Origin: Lagierella massiliensis
GTDB lineage: Bacteria; Bacillota; Clostridia; Tissierellales; Peptoniphilaceae
DNA length: 64,000 nucleotides
Reading direction: 5' to 3'
Assembly: GCF_001407835.1 (NCBI RefSeq)
Contig: NZ_CYUO01000005.1
Coordinates: 496,001-560,000, forward strand
The notes under the pieces are model-generated. The model saw nothing but the letters and a program-made list of their open reading frames with translations, was not told the origin of the DNA and did no database searches. The translations under genes and the position numbers were made by a program. Positions 60,565 through 64,000 of the stretch are shown piece by piece (the stretch's first letter is position 1; every line of letters begins with the position of its first letter).

Positions 60565-62569
60565 ATTAGAAATTAGGGATAGTTTTGGAAATGTTCATGA
60601 AAGAAAAAATCAATATATCTTAGACTCTATTAAAAATGTAGATGGACAGGTAAATAAAAAAACCCATCCCTATAACAAAAAATTAAAAGAATTTAAACAA
60701 GCGGAGAAAACTTTTCTTAAATCCTTAAATAAGGTTGATGCTCACATTGAAAATGGAGATAGCAGAAGCATAAAAAATCTTAAAAGGAGATTGTCTAAGG
60801 CTCAGTTAAAAAAAGATTTCTATGGTAAATATTTAGATTTAACTTATGATGCAGTTCTTCAATATGAAATTGCAGAGGCTGAAAAAGATCAAATTCCAGC
60901 CATATTAAATCACTATGAAGAACTTAATGAAAAGCTTTCTGAAAGCGAAGAAAGATTAAAGAGTTTAAAACCTTCAGAGCTTAAAGAAAGAGAGTCTGAA
61001 ATTGAAATAAAGAAAAAAGAAGAGATAGAGAGATTTCATCAAAAAACAAATGAAATAAATAAAAAATATAGCGATGGACTGATTTCTAAAAAGGCAAAAA
61101 AGACTGAAGGTAAAATTGCTATAAGAGAGCATAAAGAAAAGTTAAATGAAATTGAGCTCTTAAATGAAAGTAAGTCGATAAAAGAAACTATTGAAAACTT
61201 AAAACATCGAAAAAAAATAGATGTAAAGTCAATGGATAACGTACTTGAATCCTATATTTCAAATATTAGAAGAAAAACTCCAGTAGAAGTAGAACAAAAA
61301 AAACCTTTTATAAGTTTCTTAACAGCAGTTTTACCTGGACTTGGACAGTTGTTAAATGGACAGAAGATGAAGGCGTTTTTATTTTTCCTCGGAAGTTTGT
61401 TTATTTATTTAATAGCAATACCATATGCTCTTGGATTTGGTAACTATCAAGGCGATGGAATTGCAGGGTTAGTCACCTTAGCAGAAGGCGGAAGAAGACT
61501 AGACAGATCAATTATGTTTATGATTGAAGGAATCATCGCTATAATTTTAGTTATTTTAGCATTATTTATCTTTATAATGTCCTTTAAAGATGTTCATAGA
61601 GTTGAAAAAGAGAAGATTGAAGGGATTAGACCTAAGAACTGGTTTGAGTCGAAAGAAGTTATTGCAACAGATGGTTTCCCATATTTAGCTTCTTCACCAG
61701 GCTATATTCTAACTATATTTATAGTTCTGATTCCAATTATAACAGCAATCTTGATTTCTTTTACTAACTTAGATCCAAATCATCAATCTAAATTTAATTG
61801 GATTGGAATTGAAAACTATAAGATATTATTCTTAGGAAGGGGAGTAGCAGGGAAAGCTTTCTGGTTAATATTGATTTGGACATTAATTTGGACTCTTGGA
61901 GCAACAACGTTAGCAATACTCCTTGGATTTGTATTGGCGCTTCTTGCAAACCAAGAGAGAATTAAAGGTAAGCCCATCTTTAGAACAATCTATTTATTAC
62001 CTTGGGCAGTGCCTGCCTTTATTACGATAATGTTTTTCTCTTTGATGGTTGGAAGACAGGGACCTATTACCGAGCTATTTAAAAATGCATTTAATATTAC
62101 TTTGGATGTAAAATCAAATCCAACACTTACAAGGATATCTTTAATACTTCTACAGGGATGGCTTGGTTCATCTTATATATTTCTGTTATCAACTGGGGTA
62201 TTACAGGGAATTCCTAAGGACTTATATGAAAGTGCAGATATTGATGGAGCTACAGGATTTCAAAAGACTTGGAGAATTACAATTCCACTTGTACTATTTC
62301 AAACAGCTCCACTTTTGATAAGTCAATATACTTTCAACTTCAATAACTTTTCCATTATATATCTCTTTAATGGAGGAGGACCTTTCAATCCAAGTAAGTA
62401 TGGAAACCTTGCAGGTTCATCAGACATTTTGATTTCATATATTTACAAGCTTACCATGGAGTCAAACTATCAGGCTCTTGGTGCAGCAATAAGTATATTG
62501 ATTTCACTTGTACTAATGTTTTTTGCCTACATTGGATTTAAAAACACTAAAGCGTTTAAGGAGAGTTAA
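60554..62569 (+). CDS. sugar ABC transporter permease (MalF-like) with long coiled-coil N-terminus
   Basis: A 671-residue permease. Residues about 385-671 form the usual MalF core (SSPGYILTIFIVLIPIITAI, the EAA loop PKDLYESADIDGATGFQKTW, FNNFSIIYLFNGGGP). Residues about 250-370 add two or three helices (LTAVLPGLGQLLNGQKMKAF). The first 250 residues are soluble and highly charged, with heptad-like Lys/Glu stretches, predicted as a cytoplasmic coiled coil. Typical Gram-positive MalF has about 430 residues, so the extension is unusual. Start ATG 60554 follows AGAGAGGA. malG follows directly. Confidence 0.83.
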   Translation: MNYRLEIRDSFGNVHERKNQYILDSIKNVDGQVNKKTHPYNKKLKEFKQAEKTFLKSLNKVDAHIENGDSRSIKNLKRRLSKAQLKKDFYGKYLDLTYDAVLQYEIAEAEKDQIPAILNHYEELNEKLSESEERLKSLKPSELKERESEIEIKKKEEIERFHQKTNEINKKYSDGLISKKAKKTEGKIAIREHKEKLNEIELLNESKSIKETIENLKHRKKIDVKSMDNVLESYISNIRRKTPVEVEQKKPFISFLTAVLPGLGQLLNGQKMKAFLFFLGSLFIYLIAIPYALGFGNYQGDGIAGLVTLAEGGRRLDRSIMFMIEGIIAIILVILALFIFIMSFKDVHRVEKEKIEGIRPKNWFESKEVIATDGFPYLASSPGYILTIFIVLIPIITAILISFTNLDPNHQSKFNWIGIENYKILFLGRGVAGKAFWLILIWTLIWTLGATTLAILLGFVLALLANQERIKGKPIFRTIYLLPWAVPAFITIMFFSLMVGRQGPITELFKNAFNITLDVKSNPTLTRISLILLQGWLGSSYIFLLSTGVLQGIPKDLYESADIDGATGFQKTWRITIPLVLFQTAPLLISQYTFNFNNFSIIYLFNGGGPFNPSKYGNLAGSSDILISYIYKLTMESNYQALGAAISILISLVLMFFAYIGFKNTKAFKES

Positions 62570-63463
62570 ATGAGTAAGAAAAATAAAGAAAAAAAATTAC
62601 ACCTTTCTGACAGTCAACCACTGGATACTATAGGAGTAATATCTTTAATTATCTCCTACATTCTTTTAATAACTTGGGCGATTTTAATTATATGGCCACT
62701 TGCTGTAATGGTTATATCAAGCTTCAATGGAGGACAGAGTAGATATATTTCCCTTTCAGGAAATTTCAAGTTTTCATTTAAACATTTCAAATATCTGTTT
62801 ACTGAAACTTATTTCTTAAAATGGGTTAAAAATACAATTGTAATTGCAGTATCAACTTCAATCTTAACCTTAATTATAGTTTCCTTTACGGGATACGCTT
62901 ATTCAAGATATAGATTTAAAGGCAAAAAAGGTAGTCTAATGGCAATTATGTTAATTCAAACCATACCTGCATTTGCTGGAATAACTGCATACTATGCAAT
63001 ACACTCAATAGTAAGTGGTATTATACCAGTGTTTTCAAGAACTGCAATGCTTATCTTAATATATTCAGGTGGTGGAATTGCATCAAACACCTTTATACTA
63101 AAAGGATATATAGATTCAATTTCAAAAGAACTGGATGAAGCTGCAAAGATTGACGGATGTTCTAACCTTCAATTATATAGACTTATAATCATGCCAATAG
63201 CAAGGCCTATGCTTGCAATTATAGCACTATGGTCATTCATAGGACCATTTATGGATTATATGTTGCCGAAGATTCTTCTAACAAATCCATCAGAGTACAC
63301 TTTGGCTACAGGGCTATATACTTTGATAAGTGATGTTAGAACAATGAATGCACCTGCTTTTGCTGCAGGTGGGTTATTGACCGCTATACCTATAATTATT
63401 TTATTTATCAGCCTTCAAAACCAATTGGTTTCCGGTTTAAGTAGTGGTTCTGTTAAAGGTTAG
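62570..63463 (+). CDS. sugar ABC transporter permease (MalG-like)
   Basis: A 297-residue inner-membrane permease with six helices. The EAA loop is SKELDEAAKIDGCSNLQLYR (about residues 185-204), where the ATPase docks. YILLITWAILIIWPLAVMVI forms helix 1 and IIALWSFIGPFMDYMLPK a late helix. The ATG follows the malF stop without a gap, with GGAGAG as ribosome binding site. Confidence 0.9.
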   Translation: MSKKNKEKKLHLSDSQPLDTIGVISLIISYILLITWAILIIWPLAVMVISSFNGGQSRYISLSGNFKFSFKHFKYLFTETYFLKWVKNTIVIAVSTSILTLIIVSFTGYAYSRYRFKGKKGSLMAIMLIQTIPAFAGITAYYAIHSIVSGIIPVFSRTAMLILIYSGGGIASNTFILKGYIDSISKELDEAAKIDGCSNLQLYRLIIMPIARPMLAIIALWSFIGPFMDYMLPKILLTNPSEYTLATGLYTLISDVRTMNAPAFAAGGLLTAIPIIILFISLQNQLVSGLSSGSVKG

Positions 63464-63471
63464 GAGGAAAT

Positions 63472-64000
63472 ATGAGAGTATTATTAAAAAATATTGGTAA
63501 AAAATATGAGGGTAGAGATAAATTTACCATTAGAAATATAGATTTGGAAATTAAAGATAGAGAATTTTGTGTAATCTTAGGTCCATCTGGTTGTGGTAAG
63601 TCAACACTTTTGAGAATGATAGCAGGGCTTACTTCAATAACAGAAGGGGAACTTTACTTTGGAGATAAACTTATGAACAGGGTACTTCCAAAGGATAGAG
63701 ATATTGCAATGGTATTTCAATCCTACGCTCTTTATCCTCATCTTACAGTCTATGACAATATGGCGTTTTCACTTAAGATGAAAAAAGAAAGAAAAGAAGT
63801 TATTCATGAAAGAGTTATGGAAGCCGCAAAGATTCTTCAAATTGAAGACTATCTCTACTCAAGACCATCAGACATCTCAGGAGGACAAAGACAAAGGGTT
63901 GCCCTTGGTAGAGCCATGGTTAGAAAACCTAATGTATTTTTGATGGACGAACCACTTTCAAATCTTGATGCAAAACTTAGAGAGCATATGAGAGTTGAAC
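63472..64000 (+). CDS. sugar ABC transporter ATP-binding protein (MsmX/MalK-like), partial
   Basis: The frame opens at ATG 63472 after TAGGAGG and stays open to the window end (176 codons visible). Walker A is GPSGCGKST, Q-loop VFQSYALYPHLTVYDN (typical of sugar importers of the MalK/UgpC class), signature ISGGQRQR, and Walker B VFLMDEPLSNLDAK. It powers the MalF-MalG importer encoded just upstream. The C-terminal regulatory domain lies outside the window. Confidence 0.9.
   Translation, partial: MRVLLKNIGKKYEGRDKFTIRNIDLEIKDREFCVILGPSGCGKSTLLRMIAGLTSITEGELYFGDKLMNRVLPKDRDIAMVFQSYALYPHLTVYDNMAFSLKMKKERKEVIHERVMEAAKILQIEDYLYSRPSDISGGQRQRVALGRAMVRKPNVFLMDEPLSNLDAKLREHMRVE

Overview
The window is AT-rich, Gram-positive-type DNA from a low-GC anaerobic Firmicute. 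AGGAGG-type ribosome binding sites, GTG/TTG starts, energy-coupling-factor (ECF) transporter genes, a CD3073/CD3072-type pair known from Clostridioides and decayed clostridial mobile genes all point to the Tissierellia (Peptoniphilus/Finegoldia/Anaerococcus relatives). The genus is an inference. I see no rRNA, tRNA or CRISPR array.

Layout. 1-3.7 kb: edge of an MFS transporter, an acetyltransferase, a uracil-DNA glycosylase-like gene and a cupin, interspersed with three wrecks (MobA/MobL relaxase, nagA start, IS110 transposase). 3.8-11 kb: housekeeping and accessory enzymes (S66 carboxypeptidase, hypoxanthine-DNA glycosylase, old yellow enzyme, ABC-F ATPase, a frameshifted lipoprotein, a lipase-like hydrolase, half of an AI-2E transporter). 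11.1-15 kb: a two-gene restriction-modification system, with a nuclease-methyltransferase fusion and a specificity subunit that has three target-recognition modules and an (AT)9 tract exactly at the module 2/3 border. 15-15.8 kb: remains of a mobilizable element. 16-27.1 kb: rpoB-rpoC, then a TIGR01440 gene, ecfA1-ecfA2-ecfT and truA. The ribosomal protein genes that normally flank these blocks are absent. 27.1-37.4 kb: HAD phosphatase and amino-acid ABC transporter on the minus strand; then an ECF S-component/TudS-like pair, an aminoglycoside-adenylyltransferase-like protein without its usual active site, a nuclease-helicase, a MATE pump and RlmD.

37.4-55.3 kb is a mosaic accessory region. 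It holds a membrane coiled-coil protein, an ImmA/IrrE protease overlapping an FRG-domain protein, an AbiEi antitoxin whose AbiEii toxin survives only as a 5' scrap at 41.8 kb and a 3' scrap at 49.5 kb, and between those scraps an AraC regulator, a dead IS200 copy, a two-component system with a BceAB-like ABC transporter, and a DinJ/YafQ toxin-antitoxin pair. Next comes a decayed mobilizable element (MobC, oriT-like palindrome, lantibiotic-immunity FEG-RK operon, serine recombinase wreck). 55.3-64 kb: methyltransferase, acetyltransferase, MATE pump, DUF2007 protein and a maltodextrin-type ABC importer (SBP, small membrane protein, MalF with a 250-residue coiled-coil extension, MalG, ATPase running off the end).

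The most notable signals are: (i) the slippable (AT)9 tract, where a gain or loss of one unit gives an immediate stop, so the restriction system could switch between three-module and two-module specificity subunits; (ii) a 21-nt motif at the same distance from the -10 box in front of both the response-regulator gene and its ABC transporter, a likely operator; (iii) the AbiE toxin gene split around about 7.6 kb of cargo; and (iv) the overlapping ImmA/IrrE-FRG pair in the defence-like region.
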